Below, in pieces: positions 34,285 through 43,553 of a stretch of DNA of 64,000 bases. Position numbers and translations under genes: made by a program. The DNA is taken from assembly GCA_045114775.1 (NCBI GenBank), contig JBGULC010000028.1, positions 91,575 to 155,574 of the forward strand, in the 5' to 3' direction. The notes beneath the pieces are model-generated. The model was not told the DNA's origin, searched no databases, and worked only from the letters and a program-made list of their open reading frames with translations. The first letter of the stretch is position 1. Each line of letters opens with the position of its first letter. The DNA comes from UBA3792 sp045114775. GTDB lineage: Bacteria; Bacillota; Clostridia; Christensenellales; CAG-138.

Positions 34285-35508
34285 ATGAAAATCACCGTTG
34301 CAGGCGTCGGATATGTGGGATTGTCCCTCGCCGTCCTGCTCGCGCAGAAGCATGATGTCACCGCCATCACAACCACCGAAAAGAAAGCGGAAAAGCTCAA
34401 TCAGTTTATTTCCCCCATCCAGGACGACGAAATCGAGCGTTTCTTCCGCGAAGCGAGAGCCGGCGAACGCAAGCTGAGCCTCCATACCACCACCGACAAG
34501 GCGGCGGCGTACGGCAGTGCGGAGCTCGTTATCATCGCCACCCCGACCAACTACGACGACGAAAACCATTTCTTCGACACCAGCGCGGTCGAGGACGCGA
34601 TCGAATGGACGCTGAAGGTCAACCCGAACGTGCTGATGGTCATCAAGTCCACGATTCCGGTCGGCTATACCGAATCCGTTCGCAAAAAGTACGGCGTGAA
34701 CAACATCATCTTCAGTCCGGAGTTCTTGCGCGAGTCCAAGGCGCTCTACGATAATCTGCATCCGAGCCGCATCGTGGTCGGCTGCGACGATACGCAGAAA
34801 AAAGAAGCTCAAATGTTCGCCGATCTGTTGCTCGAAGGCGCAAGAACCGAGGAGGAACGCGCGGGTACCGCGCCGCAGAACATCCCCATCCTGCTCGCGC
34901 ATCTGACCGAAGCCGAAGCGATCAAGCTGTTTGCGAACACCTACCTTGCCGTACGCGTCAGCTACTTTAACGAGCTGGACACCTACGCGCAGACCAAAGG
35001 ACTCGACACACAGATGATTATCGACGGCGTCTGCATGGACCCGCGCATCGGCGGTCATTACAACAACCCATCCTTCGGCTACGGTGGCTATTGCCTGCCC
35101 AAGGATACCAAACAGCTTTTAGCAAATTACAAAGACGTCCCGCAGACCATGATCGAAGCGGTTGTAAAGTCAAACACGGTCCGCAAAGACTTTATCGCCG
35201 ATCAGATCATCAAGCGCAACCCGCGTACCGTCGGCGTCTATCGCCTGACGATGAAATCGAACAGCGACAACTTCCGCGCATCCGCCATTCAGGGCGTCAT
35301 GAAGCGCATCAAGGCAAAGGGCATCCCGATCATCATCTACGAACCGACGCTGGAAAACGGCAGCGAGTTCTTCCGCTCGGAGATTGTGAACGACCTTGAT
35401 CGTTTCAAAAAGGAAAGCGACGTCATCCTTGCCAACCGCTTCGACGAGCACATTCTCGGCGACGTTGCGGATAAAGTATATACGCGCGATCTGTTCAGAA
35501 GGGACTGA
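34285..35508 (+). CDS. ugd: UDP-glucose 6-dehydrogenase
   Basis: A 407-residue paralogue of the preceding fusion without the HTH. Motifs are VAGVGYVGLSLAVLLA at the start, IKSTIPVGYTE, SPEFLRESKALYDNL and the catalytic FGYGGYCLPKDTKQL. It is collinear with its neighbour over the whole length, including the C-terminal KVYTRDLFRRD, which shows tandem duplication. It oxidises UDP-glucose (or a UDP-HexNAc) to the uronate with two NAD+. It starts 24 nt after the fusion gene behind AAAGGAG. Divergence in the central loop may mean that the two have different sugar-nucleotide specificity. Confidence 0.9.
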   Translation: MKITVAGVGYVGLSLAVLLAQKHDVTAITTTEKKAEKLNQFISPIQDDEIERFFREARAGERKLSLHTTTDKAAAYGSAELVIIATPTNYDDENHFFDTSAVEDAIEWTLKVNPNVLMVIKSTIPVGYTESVRKKYGVNNIIFSPEFLRESKALYDNLHPSRIVVGCDDTQKKEAQMFADLLLEGARTEEERAGTAPQNIPILLAHLTEAEAIKLFANTYLAVRVSYFNELDTYAQTKGLDTQMIIDGVCMDPRIGGHYNNPSFGYGGYCLPKDTKQLLANYKDVPQTMIEAVVKSNTVRKDFIADQIIKRNPRTVGVYRLTMKSNSDNFRASAIQGVMKRIKAKGIPIIIYEPTLENGSEFFRSEIVNDLDRFKKESDVILANRFDEHILGDVADKVYTRDLFRRD

Positions 35509-35510
35509 AA

Positions 35511-36581
35511 ATGGGAAAGGTTCACATTGATCTCAACAACAAAACCATTCTCGTCACCGGTTCGCCCGGCTTTATCGGCGCAAATCTTGTGCTGCGGCTG
35601 TTAAAGGAACTCTCCGGCGGAACTGTCATTTCGTTTGACAACATGAACGATTATTACGATCCCGCGCTTAAGGAGTACCGACTCGGTCTGATCGAAAAAG
35701 CCGCGAAGACTTCCCCGGTAAAACACGTTTTTATCAAAGGCTCTATTGCCGATAGAGCGCTTGTCGAGCGCATATTTGCCGATTATCGACCCGCGATCGT
35801 AGTGAACCTTGCCGCGCAGGCGGGCGTGCGCTACTCGATCGATCATCCGGACGTATACATTGAATCAAATCTGATCGGTTTCTACAACATTCTTGAGGTA
35901 TGTCGGCACAACCCGGTGGAGCATCTCGTATACGCCTCGTCTTCCTCGGTCTACGGCGGCAATAAGAAGGTCCCGTTTTCTACCGAAGACAAGGTGGATA
36001 ACCCTGTCTCCCTTTACGCCGCAACGAAAAAGTCAAACGAACTGTTGGCGCACAGCTACTCAAAGCTCTACAACATTCCCTCGACAGGATTGCGCTTCTT
36101 CACGGTCTACGGCCCGGCGGGGCGACCGGATATGTTCTATTATTCCGCAACACAAGATCTTGTCGCAGGCAAAACGATCCGGATCTTTAACTACGGCAAC
36201 TGCAAGCGCGACTTCACATACGTGGACGATATCGTGGAGGGCGTGATCCGTGTCATGCAGGGCGCGCCGGAGAAAGCGGCCGGCGAAGACGGTCTGCCGC
36301 TTCCGCCCTATGCGGTCTATAACATCGGCGGCGGCACGCCGGAAAACCTTCTGGACTACATCTCCACGCTTCAGGAGGAACTTGTCCGCGCCGGCGTTCT
36401 GCCCTCCGATTATGACTTTGCCGCACATCGTCAGCTCGTCGGCATGCAGCCCGGCGACGTCCCCGTGACCTACGCCGACAGCACCGGCCTCGAAACCGAC
36501 TACGGCTTCCGCCCCGCGATCGGCATTCGCGAAGGTCTTCGCCGCTTTGCCGAGTGGTATAAAGAGTATTATCAGGCTTAA
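35511..36581 (+). CDS. UDP-glucuronate 4-epimerase-like NAD-dependent epimerase
   Basis: A 356-residue extended short-chain dehydrogenase. The NAD loop is VTGSPGFIGANL, the catalytic Ser region YASSSSVYGGN, and the Tyr-Lys pair is in SLYAATKKSNELLA. YGPAGRPDMFYY is typical of UDP-glucuronate 4-epimerases (CapI/LpsL type) and fits the preceding UDP-glucose dehydrogenases: UDP-Glc to UDP-GlcA to UDP-GalA. It starts 2 nt after the stop of the dehydrogenase. The product probably feeds the glycosyltransferases of the convergent operon. Confidence 0.88.
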   Translation: MGKVHIDLNNKTILVTGSPGFIGANLVLRLLKELSGGTVISFDNMNDYYDPALKEYRLGLIEKAAKTSPVKHVFIKGSIADRALVERIFADYRPAIVVNLAAQAGVRYSIDHPDVYIESNLIGFYNILEVCRHNPVEHLVYASSSSVYGGNKKVPFSTEDKVDNPVSLYAATKKSNELLAHSYSKLYNIPSTGLRFFTVYGPAGRPDMFYYSATQDLVAGKTIRIFNYGNCKRDFTYVDDIVEGVIRVMQGAPEKAAGEDGLPLPPYAVYNIGGGTPENLLDYISTLQEELVRAGVLPSDYDFAAHRQLVGMQPGDVPVTYADSTGLETDYGFRPAIGIREGLRRFAEWYKEYYQA

Positions 36582-36590
36582 CCAAAATGC

Positions 36591-36630
36591 AAAAGCGCCG
36601 GATGGGGAACGCCCCTCCGACGCTTTTTGA
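36591..36630. terminator. Terminator between the UDP-uronate and exopolysaccharide operons
   Basis: AAAAGCG-CGGA-GGG pairs with CCC-TCCG-CGCTTTTT with a short loop. The A- and T-runs on either side make it usable from both strands. Confidence 0.75.
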
Positions 36631-36682
36631 TTTTGTTATTTGACCGGTCCGATTTACGCGTTTCTCAACCGCCTGAGAACCG

Positions 36683-39460
36683 TTATTCGTCCGATCGCTC
36701 ATTCCTTTCCGATATCATTTTATCGACCGACAATCCAAGCGAATCGATCAGCTCCCGCTGTTCCCTGCCCTTTTTCTTCTGATCCGCAAGCTCTTTGAAT
36801 CCGATCCTGTTCTTGAAAAGCATTCCGAAGATTCTGAACGCCTGGTAGATCCATGCAAAAGGTCGAAGGATCCTGTGTCTTCTCGCAGCCTTCCACTGAC
36901 CCAAGCCTCCTGCCTGCAAGCGCTTGAAAAATCCTTTTTTCTCTGTAGAAGACAGCGCAAAGGCGGCTGTTTTTCCGTCAATGCCCGCTTTTCTCCCGAA
37001 ATTGCCCTTTTCTATGATATGCGCCATCAATCTGTCGCACGGATATGCCTCCGGATTCTCAACGATCGTCCGCAAGCCCAGAAACTGCTGACACATCGCC
37101 GTCACGGTCAGTGCCAGCTTTTCCATGCCGTTCCGCCTCAGTTCCTGCAATAAAAGCTTCCAGTCTGAATCGGGCATCACGTTTGCATACATCATCCAAT
37201 CAAGGATCTGACGCAATCCGAGTCCGTCCCTGAAATGCTGATTGATATGGAAAATCAGCACAAGTCCGTTCAGCCAACCGGGCAGAACGGGAAACCGGTG
37301 TCCGGCTGTTTCCCTCCATTCGCGTTTTTCAATCCCCTCTTCAAACAGCTTCAATAACCGCTCATCCGAGTCCTGAATAATCGGAAGCCGCTTATGCAGT
37401 TCATAACTGATCCTGTCCTTTTCATAGTTGTAATGATGTCCGACATGATCCTTATCGTGCGTCAGCGTATATCCATTCGACTCCAAAATCTGCGCCGCTT
37501 TCTCCAGATCGTTTCTCCTTACCAAAAAATCAACGTCCCCCATTGTGCGCAGGCTCGGCTGCGGATATGTCATCGCCGATGCCGCTCCCTTGATGATTAC
37601 GCAGGGAATACCGTTCTGCTCCAAAAGGCAAAGAAGCTGATCTTGTCCGCACATGGTCTGAATCCAACGTCCCTGTTGCAGCACGCAGTAGGAACTCCAT
37701 GCGGATGCCTCCGTGATCGGATGTTTCTTCAGCCACTCACCGGGCAACGCTGCGACCGCCTGTTCTTCCATTTCATGAAAGACAGATTTCCAATCCGGAA
37801 CGGCAAACGCCTCGTCCTGAAAGAGCGACGCTTTCAGAATACGAAAAACCGTTTGTTCCGTTTTGCTTTGTATTTGATTGTTTCTCGTTTGGGAAGTCGT
37901 TTTCATCGGTATAGAATGTCGTTCCGTATCTCGGGCTGAAGCTTCGCTCCTTGCTACGCTTTCTTTTTTTTTCAATCCCGCAATTTTCTTCCAGAAGAAT
38001 ATAAAGTTCTTGTTTTCAAACACGGCAATAAACGCCCCGTTTACCGCGAGAATAATCCCTGCACGCATCAAAGCCAGAAGAATCCATTCCCCATATCCGC
38101 TGCAGGGTCGATCGATCAGCAGTGCAAGGAAGCAAGAGATCGTCATATTACATGCCGCAATGACAAGCTTTTTTACGAAGATCCAAATGGACCGTTGCAC
38201 GATGTTCTTTGACATATAGACTGCATACTGAACGGTACGGAAAGCCATTGCCGTGACTGTGCCGATCGCAACGCCGATGATTCCGAATTTGAATACCAAC
38301 GCCACCGATACGGCGATATTGATCAGCGGTTCAGCGATCGCGCCGTTTCTTGTCTCCCTGAACCGACCGGCAGCAAGGACCACCGATTGATACGGGATCC
38401 GAATGCACCATAAGAGTTCCGCAACACACAGCAGAACGCCGAACGCAGGCCTGATATAATCCGCATCATGAATACCCGACGTATATACGCCGACGAACGG
38501 AACGATCAGAACGATCGCGCACGAGAAACAAAAGCCCGCAACGTAAAAGATAATGAACTCCAGAAGCTCCAGGTTCTTATGGAGGATCTTATCCTCTTTT
38601 TTTGCGAGCATATTGCCGAAGGCAGCTTCCATGCCCGTGGCAAGCGTATTGACGAGCTTCCGAACGCCCGTAACGACCATCGCGTAGACCGTATAGACGG
38701 AAACCTCCGTCAAAGATGCAAACAGGGTCAGGATGACGACGTCTGTGTTTCCGTGGACAAAGTTCGCAATCTGATGTGCAAAGGAATCCCATCGCTGGGC
38801 GATCGCCGCTTTATTGGGCTCGATCTTTCGGATGATCCCGTATTTTTTCCTGACATAGATGCTGATGAAGACGGGATTCAGCGTAAAGACGATTGCACTC
38901 CCGAGCTTGACGATATGTATGGAGCATCCGATTTTGATGAGGATCGCTGCTACCATCGTGTTTGCGATCGTGGTTACGATCTGAATAACGGAGGAGATAT
39001 ACTGGCGCTGATCCGCCTGAAGGAGCATCTGATACGTTATTCCGAAATAGTATTGCGAAAAGGTACCGACGCCAAGAATCAAGACCAACGAGAAGGAGAA
39101 TCCCCAGGAAAAATCCTTGAGCACGGCGAACGGATAGATCGCAGCAAAAGCTACGATGGCGACCGCAAATATCATTGCAACCCGCCGCATGAACTGCTCC
39201 GTCGCCTTTACGATCGCGCTGACGCTTTCCGTATCCTTCTCCTGCAGCGGCTTATAAAGCGAAGCTCTTGTCACACCGCCGATCCCGGATTTCAGCAGCG
39301 CAATGTAGCTTAAAAACTGCGTGATCGACGAGGTAATGCCGTTATACTTCGATCCGAAGGTCGCCAATATCAGCCTGGGAAGGATGAATCCGCAGACGAT
39401 CGTCACCAGTTCGAGCAGCAGTGCCGAGCCCGAATTGAGTAATGCCTTTTTTGTGCGCAT
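36683..39460 (-). CDS. Wzx-type flippase fused to an NTP_transf_5 nucleotidyltransferase
   Basis: A 925-residue fusion. Residues 1-490 are a polysaccharide flippase of the MOP superfamily, with 12-14 hydrophobic helices and the start LNSGSALLLELVTIVCGFIL. A basic linker (GLKKKESVARSEASARD) follows. Residues from about 540 on form a cytoplasmic nucleotidyltransferase domain of the NTP_transf_5 type, with VIIKGAASAMTYPQPSLRTM and then GDVDFLVRRNDLEKA (the G...DxD metal site), followed by a helical tail. The flippase moves lipid-linked repeat units across the membrane; the role of the NTase is unknown. The linker is encoded over an A9 run (37964-37972), where loss of one A would stop translation four codons later. 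It is the last gene of the operon, starting 4 nt after the P-loop gene. Confidence 0.85.
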   Translation of the reverse strand: MRTKKALLNSGSALLLELVTIVCGFILPRLILATFGSKYNGITSSITQFLSYIALLKSGIGGVTRASLYKPLQEKDTESVSAIVKATEQFMRRVAMIFAVAIVAFAAIYPFAVLKDFSWGFSFSLVLILGVGTFSQYYFGITYQMLLQADQRQYISSVIQIVTTIANTMVAAILIKIGCSIHIVKLGSAIVFTLNPVFISIYVRKKYGIIRKIEPNKAAIAQRWDSFAHQIANFVHGNTDVVILTLFASLTEVSVYTVYAMVVTGVRKLVNTLATGMEAAFGNMLAKKEDKILHKNLELLEFIIFYVAGFCFSCAIVLIVPFVGVYTSGIHDADYIRPAFGVLLCVAELLWCIRIPYQSVVLAAGRFRETRNGAIAEPLINIAVSVALVFKFGIIGVAIGTVTAMAFRTVQYAVYMSKNIVQRSIWIFVKKLVIAACNMTISCFLALLIDRPCSGYGEWILLALMRAGIILAVNGAFIAVFENKNFIFFWKKIAGLKKKESVARSEASARDTERHSIPMKTTSQTRNNQIQSKTEQTVFRILKASLFQDEAFAVPDWKSVFHEMEEQAVAALPGEWLKKHPITEASAWSSYCVLQQGRWIQTMCGQDQLLCLLEQNGIPCVIIKGAASAMTYPQPSLRTMGDVDFLVRRNDLEKAAQILESNGYTLTHDKDHVGHHYNYEKDRISYELHKRLPIIQDSDERLLKLFEEGIEKREWRETAGHRFPVLPGWLNGLVLIFHINQHFRDGLGLRQILDWMMYANVMPDSDWKLLLQELRRNGMEKLALTVTAMCQQFLGLRTIVENPEAYPCDRLMAHIIEKGNFGRKAGIDGKTAAFALSSTEKKGFFKRLQAGGLGQWKAARRHRILRPFAWIYQAFRIFGMLFKNRIGFKELADQKKKGREQRELIDSLGLSVDKMISERNERSDE

Positions 39461-39464
39461 AATC

Positions 39465-40115
39465 CTATCTCCCGACGCCTATAAAGTCAACGATGCGGTC
39501 TGCATTCCGTTCGCATGCTTCCCCCGTATCGACGGCAAGCCTCCGGTCGGACGGAATCATGGCGCTCAAATGATCCAGATTGGCTGCATGCTGCGCAATG
39601 AGCTCCCTGTCCGCGCGTTCGATCCGACGGGAAACAGCGTTGCCGCTGCTTCTTCTCGCCTCTATCCGTTTACACAGCGTCTCATAATCGCAGCGACAGA
39701 CGATCGCTTTATACGCGCAACTCGAGAGCACAAGGTCCACAGCCTTTTCGGCCGTACCGTTTTTGATCTTGCGGATATCCGTTGCATAAAACACAGACAG
39801 CACAAACTGAAGAACTCCCTGGTCGACGATCCATATCCCCCCATACTTTTTGTCCGAGAGAATGATATTCGTGACTCCGGCAAGATACAGCGCGTTCTTC
39901 GCAATCCTTGCGCTGCCGTTGACCGACCGCTCTAACGAAAGAGCGGCGCAAAAGATCTTTCGTGTCGAACGATGGAACAGCACGCGGAACAAAGCGGCGA
40001 CGCTCTGCGCCGCAGACAAACTGCCTTTTGTCTTTCCGGTTTTCAGGTTCGAAAGCACCTCTCTTGCAAGAGTGGATTTCCCGCATCCCGATTCTCCGAT
40101 AAATTCAACGATCAT
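39465..40115 (-). CDS. Small P-loop kinase-like protein, copy 1 of the paired module
   Basis: A 216-residue protein. The ATG at 40115, behind GGAG and overlapping the upstream stop as ATGA, puts the Walker A FIGESGCGKSTLAREV at residues 5-20; a TTG twelve bases earlier is less likely. The remainder is helical, with a WIVDQGVLQFVLSV segment that may be Walker B. It resembles deoxynucleoside/thymidylate-kinase-like P-loop proteins. A homologue of the same size and gene order lies at 44668-45315, each time directly after a nucleotidyltransferase-kinase fusion. The substrate is unknown. Confidence 0.7.
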   Translation of the reverse strand: MIVEFIGESGCGKSTLAREVLSNLKTGKTKGSLSAAQSVAALFRVLFHRSTRKIFCAALSLERSVNGSARIAKNALYLAGVTNIILSDKKYGGIWIVDQGVLQFVLSVFYATDIRKIKNGTAEKAVDLVLSSCAYKAIVCRCDYETLCKRIEARRSSGNAVSRRIERADRELIAQHAANLDHLSAMIPSDRRLAVDTGEACERNADRIVDFIGVGR

Positions 40116-41611
40116 ACATATCTCCAAAGCAGAGAAACGACTTCTTTTTCGGTTTCTTTAAGCTCCTTTGACGAATCTATCACGTATTCACGACTTCCCG
40201 GGTAATGCAGCGATTCTGTGATCTCGACCTTACGGGCAATGATCTCACGTTCTTTTCCGCTGCACGGCTTTCTCTGATACGATACCTCAGCCGGAATAAC
40301 GAGCTTAACAACGACGTCCGGATTGAAACGGCACATCTCGTCATAGAGCTTCTCCTCTTTTTTCAGGAGATATCGGTTATAATGTGCCAGGATTCCCTTT
40401 CCGGGCAGTTCCTTCACCGTCATTCCGTCGTAGATCCCCTCATACCGCATTTGGGGATATCTGTCTGTTATGACAATCTCTCCTGCATTGACCCGCTTGA
40501 AAATTGTCCTGACGGAACGGTATTTGTACCGATCGTTGCTCAGACACACGACGTTTGCAAGCGTCCTTTTAATCCTCTGCCGGAGTCCGGTCCGTTCGGT
40601 GCGCGCTCCGGCATCCGAAGCGCCGTCCTGCGGTTTTAATCCCGTATCTGTTTTCTTTCCGCCTGCCAGCTTTTTCTTGACCCGATTCAATAGGCTCGAT
40701 TTTCCGTCTCCCGTTCCCAAATATACATATCTGCAATCGATCTTCCAGGAAAGCCATTTGGCAAAGAACGTTGCCAACGTCGTTTTTCCCGCACCGTCGA
40801 CGCCGATAAACGAAATCAGTTTGCCGCCGGTTGTCGACCGTTTTTTCAGCTTTATGGGTCTTTTCAACAGTTTCCGACACTTATAGAGAAGTTCCCTGAA
40901 GAGATACAGCCGTTCTGCACGTCCTCGACTGTCTCGCTGAAAAAAACGTTCCTCCCTTATAAGGTCCCTTCTGAATCGTCTGAACAAGGTGATGTCGTTC
41001 GGATCCCGGAACAGCCCGACGATCTCCCCGGCAACCTTCTGCGAAAACATCTGATTTGCAAAGTCGGCAAGCTCCGCCTCGTTCGTTCTTTCTTTCAGAT
41101 AACTGTATTCCCGCTTCGCGTCCTGATTGAAAACCTCGGACGTGCATGAAAACCCGCTTTTTTTCAGAGCTGCCCGCGCAATGAGAAAAACCGTCTCCAC
41201 TGCGGGATGGCATATCCTGATGTCAAATGTTCCATGGCGGACCGTATTGTCCAGCACGATTTCGTTAAAGTCGAAATACTGATCCTTAACGTTTTTCAGT
41301 CCTGTGAGAAGTCTGAAATGCACATGCAGATGTGTCTGCAGCATTTGCTCGCTGTCCAGACCGATCCAATCATCGATCGCGCTGTACCGCTTCCAGGGAT
41401 GTGAGATCACCTGTTTATAGTTATTCTGCAGCATGAGCTGATACGCCTTGTCCGCATCGGCCGGATCCACAAGGATATCAAGATCAGTCTCGCCAATCAA
41501 GCCGGGGAGCAGATGCTCATTGCTTTTCCAGTGGCAATACCGTACCCCGTGTAAATTGAAATCCGAAAACAATTGCAAAGCATTCCCTGCGGGAACCTTT
41601 TCCTGGCTCAT
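40112..41611 (-). CDS. Nucleotidyltransferase-like domain fused to thymidylate-kinase-like domain, copy 1
   Basis: A 499-residue two-domain protein. The N-terminal half has YCHWKSNEHL (25-34) and GETDLDILVD (40-49). The DxD suggests a pol-beta-type nucleotidyltransferase metal site. A conserved HLHVHFR follows near 94-100. The C-terminal half is a P-loop kinase with Walker A FIGVDGAGKTTLA (around 270-280), VITDRYPQM and a lid-like RKPCSGKERE, as in thymidylate kinases. A paralogue with the same layout is at 45315-46781. Position in an exopolysaccharide operon argues against a role in dTTP synthesis; activation or phosphorylation of a glycan or lipid-carrier substituent is more likely. It overlaps both neighbours by 4 nt. 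Confidence 0.75.
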   Translation of the reverse strand: MSQEKVPAGNALQLFSDFNLHGVRYCHWKSNEHLLPGLIGETDLDILVDPADADKAYQLMLQNNYKQVISHPWKRYSAIDDWIGLDSEQMLQTHLHVHFRLLTGLKNVKDQYFDFNEIVLDNTVRHGTFDIRICHPAVETVFLIARAALKKSGFSCTSEVFNQDAKREYSYLKERTNEAELADFANQMFSQKVAGEIVGLFRDPNDITLFRRFRRDLIREERFFQRDSRGRAERLYLFRELLYKCRKLLKRPIKLKKRSTTGGKLISFIGVDGAGKTTLATFFAKWLSWKIDCRYVYLGTGDGKSSLLNRVKKKLAGGKKTDTGLKPQDGASDAGARTERTGLRQRIKRTLANVVCLSNDRYKYRSVRTIFKRVNAGEIVITDRYPQMRYEGIYDGMTVKELPGKGILAHYNRYLLKKEEKLYDEMCRFNPDVVVKLVIPAEVSYQRKPCSGKEREIIARKVEITESLHYPGSREYVIDSSKELKETEKEVVSLLWRYV

Positions 41612-42141
41612 ACGCCTTCCTGCCTTCCGATGATCATTTCTCTTTTTTCCTTGGAGGATAATCCCTTTGTATGGATAAAGAACGCTTTGTTCTTTTCTAT
41701 GTATTCTTCCAGCGACTCGATGTACCGTGCGGGAACACCGGCGACCACAGAATTGTTCGGAACGTCATGTGTGACGACTGCGCCTGCCCCTATGATACAG
41801 TTGTCCCCGACTATGATCCCCGGAAGAATGATCGCATTGTTCCCGATCTGCACGTTCGAGCCGATCTTGATCGGCTTTATCAGATCCGCGTCACGGTACT
41901 CCGGATACAGATTCCGCACGACCCAAAGCGATCCATCATGCGTAATGAACTGAACGTTTTTATTGATCCTGGTGTGATCGCCTATCGTGATCAGATACGG
42001 TTCGCTTCCGAATCCGACGTTGCTTCCGATAGATACCCCGCCTGTCGGGTTTACGTTCATTCCATACCGTTTCCAAATGATTGCCCGTTTTTTTTCAGAC
42101 ATAAACTTCAGCCTGATCTGATCAAACAAACGAATCCTCAT
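41608..42141 (-). CDS. Hexapeptide-repeat O-acetyltransferase (WbbJ/Maa-like)
   Basis: A 177-residue left-handed beta-helix acetyltransferase. Hexapeptide repeats run from about 35 to 150, with the loop FITHDGS carrying the catalytic His and the C-terminal coil IGAGAVVTHDVPNNSVVAGVPARYI. It O-acetylates sugars of the repeat unit using acetyl-CoA. It overlaps Wzy (4 nt) and the nucleotidyltransferase-kinase gene (4 nt). An N-acetyltransferase acting on the amino sugar made by the DegT enzyme is the alternative. Confidence 0.88.
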   Translation of the reverse strand: MRIRLFDQIRLKFMSEKKRAIIWKRYGMNVNPTGGVSIGSNVGFGSEPYLITIGDHTRINKNVQFITHDGSLWVVRNLYPEYRDADLIKPIKIGSNVQIGNNAIILPGIIVGDNCIIGAGAVVTHDVPNNSVVAGVPARYIESLEEYIEKNKAFFIHTKGLSSKEKREMIIGRQEGV

Positions 42142-43400
42142 GCCGTCGTCTCCTCATAAACATGTAAGTCCCGTGCATTCAATTCCGTATTCTCCTTCTC
42201 GCTGCTTTTTACAGCCAACAGAGCAAAAGCAAACAAAATATATTGGATCTTTGAGTAATAGTTGACTGCAAACAGATCCAGAATGAGCTGCCCGACCAAC
42301 AAGGTGACCGCCATCGCGATCTCATGTCCCCATCTGCCCATACGAACTACCTTCGCAATTGCCGAGAAAATCTTGAAATAAATGAAGTAGTACGTCGCAA
42401 ACCCTACGATCCCTCCGCAAGCCAGCAGTTCCACATAATTGTTATGCAAGTAGCTTCTGTCGCCGATCATCGTGCTTTCACTGATCTCGCGGATATTGCC
42501 GAGTCCTATCCCGAATATCGGATAATCCAAGAAGGTCTGGAACCCGACCTTGATCATTTGCAGACGGTCCAGGTCGCTGCCGACCGACGACGACTGCGTG
42601 AATACGACTGACAGGCCCGAATAAACACGTGTTTTGATTGCTTCAAGACCCGGTATCTGAATCAGTGCGAAGAGTACGCCGATCACAAGCAGAATGCGAA
42701 TAAGCAAAAAGACCTTCTTTTTCGAAAAGCCCTTCAGCATGTACAGCAGAATGACGCAGAGGATCAGCGAAATGATTGCCTGACGGCTTTCCGATCCGAC
42801 ACATACGATCGCGGTCGCCGCAAATACGACATAAAACAGCGGCTTTGATTTATAATAAGCAAAGTAGAACGCAATCAGCGCGCCGTAATATGTGTATCTG
42901 CCGAGGTAATTCAGCTGGAGAATATCTCCGCCGATCCGTACGCCTCCGACGATACTGTATAAAATCCGAACGACGCCGTACTTGCTGAGGATCCTGACCG
43001 CAACAGCCAATCCTCCCGCCATAATACAAAACAGAAGCGTATTGACGCTTAGTTTTCCGCTCCGGACGCAATTGTTGATCAGCACGACCATAATGACGAG
43101 TATGATCAGGGTCTCCGCCTTTTGCAGAGAAAGCGATCGGTTCATTGCAAACACAATGGAAATGATCGAAAACAGAATGATCGGCATATACACCGCAATA
43201 CTGTCGATATAAAACGATCCTCCGCCGAGCAAAGCCGTGACGATCGTCAAGACCGCAAGCACAATAAACGCTATATTGGTAATATACAGCGTGTCGACCG
43301 AATCCGAAAAAAGAAAAATCGAAACAACGAAAAACAAAAGCCCGAAAAACGGGATCGCTTTTAAAAAGATATTCCCGACATTGATGGTTCTGATCTTCAT
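42138..43400 (-). CDS. Wzy-type O-antigen/exopolysaccharide polymerase
   Basis: A 420-residue protein with 10-12 hydrophobic helices. The O-antigen-ligase/polymerase signature is in the large external loop: DYPIFGIGLGNIREIS followed by LHNNYVELLACGGIVGFATY. It polymerises lipid-linked repeat units at the outer face of the membrane. A stretch VGSESRQAIISLILC is the family's other conserved region. A 153-nt gap without a recognisable feature separates it from the upstream glycosyltransferase. Confidence 0.85.
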   Translation of the reverse strand: MKIRTINVGNIFLKAIPFFGLLFFVVSIFLFSDSVDTLYITNIAFIVLAVLTIVTALLGGGSFYIDSIAVYMPIILFSIISIVFAMNRSLSLQKAETLIILVIMVVLINNCVRSGKLSVNTLLFCIMAGGLAVAVRILSKYGVVRILYSIVGGVRIGGDILQLNYLGRYTYYGALIAFYFAYYKSKPLFYVVFAATAIVCVGSESRQAIISLILCVILLYMLKGFSKKKVFLLIRILLVIGVLFALIQIPGLEAIKTRVYSGLSVVFTQSSSVGSDLDRLQMIKVGFQTFLDYPIFGIGLGNIREISESTMIGDRSYLHNNYVELLACGGIVGFATYYFIYFKIFSAIAKVVRMGRWGHEIAMAVTLLVGQLILDLFAVNYYSKIQYILFAFALLAVKSSEKENTELNARDLHVYEETTA

Positions 43401-43553
43401 GTTTCTTTTCCTTTTACGCTGTCATTGACGCCCTTCTTCGGCTCTCTCCGCCGTGACGATTCCCTGCTTAGGCGTTTGTTTTCCGCGGTCCAAAGGGCCG
43501 CACTTGCTCTGCCGATCCGGGGACATACGCCCACCTTTGCCGTGCTCCCGGAA

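Noticed and set aside
40112..41611. Housekeeping thymidylate kinase
   Set aside because: The kinase domain is fused to a nucleotidyltransferase-like domain and sits, duplicated, in an exopolysaccharide operon.
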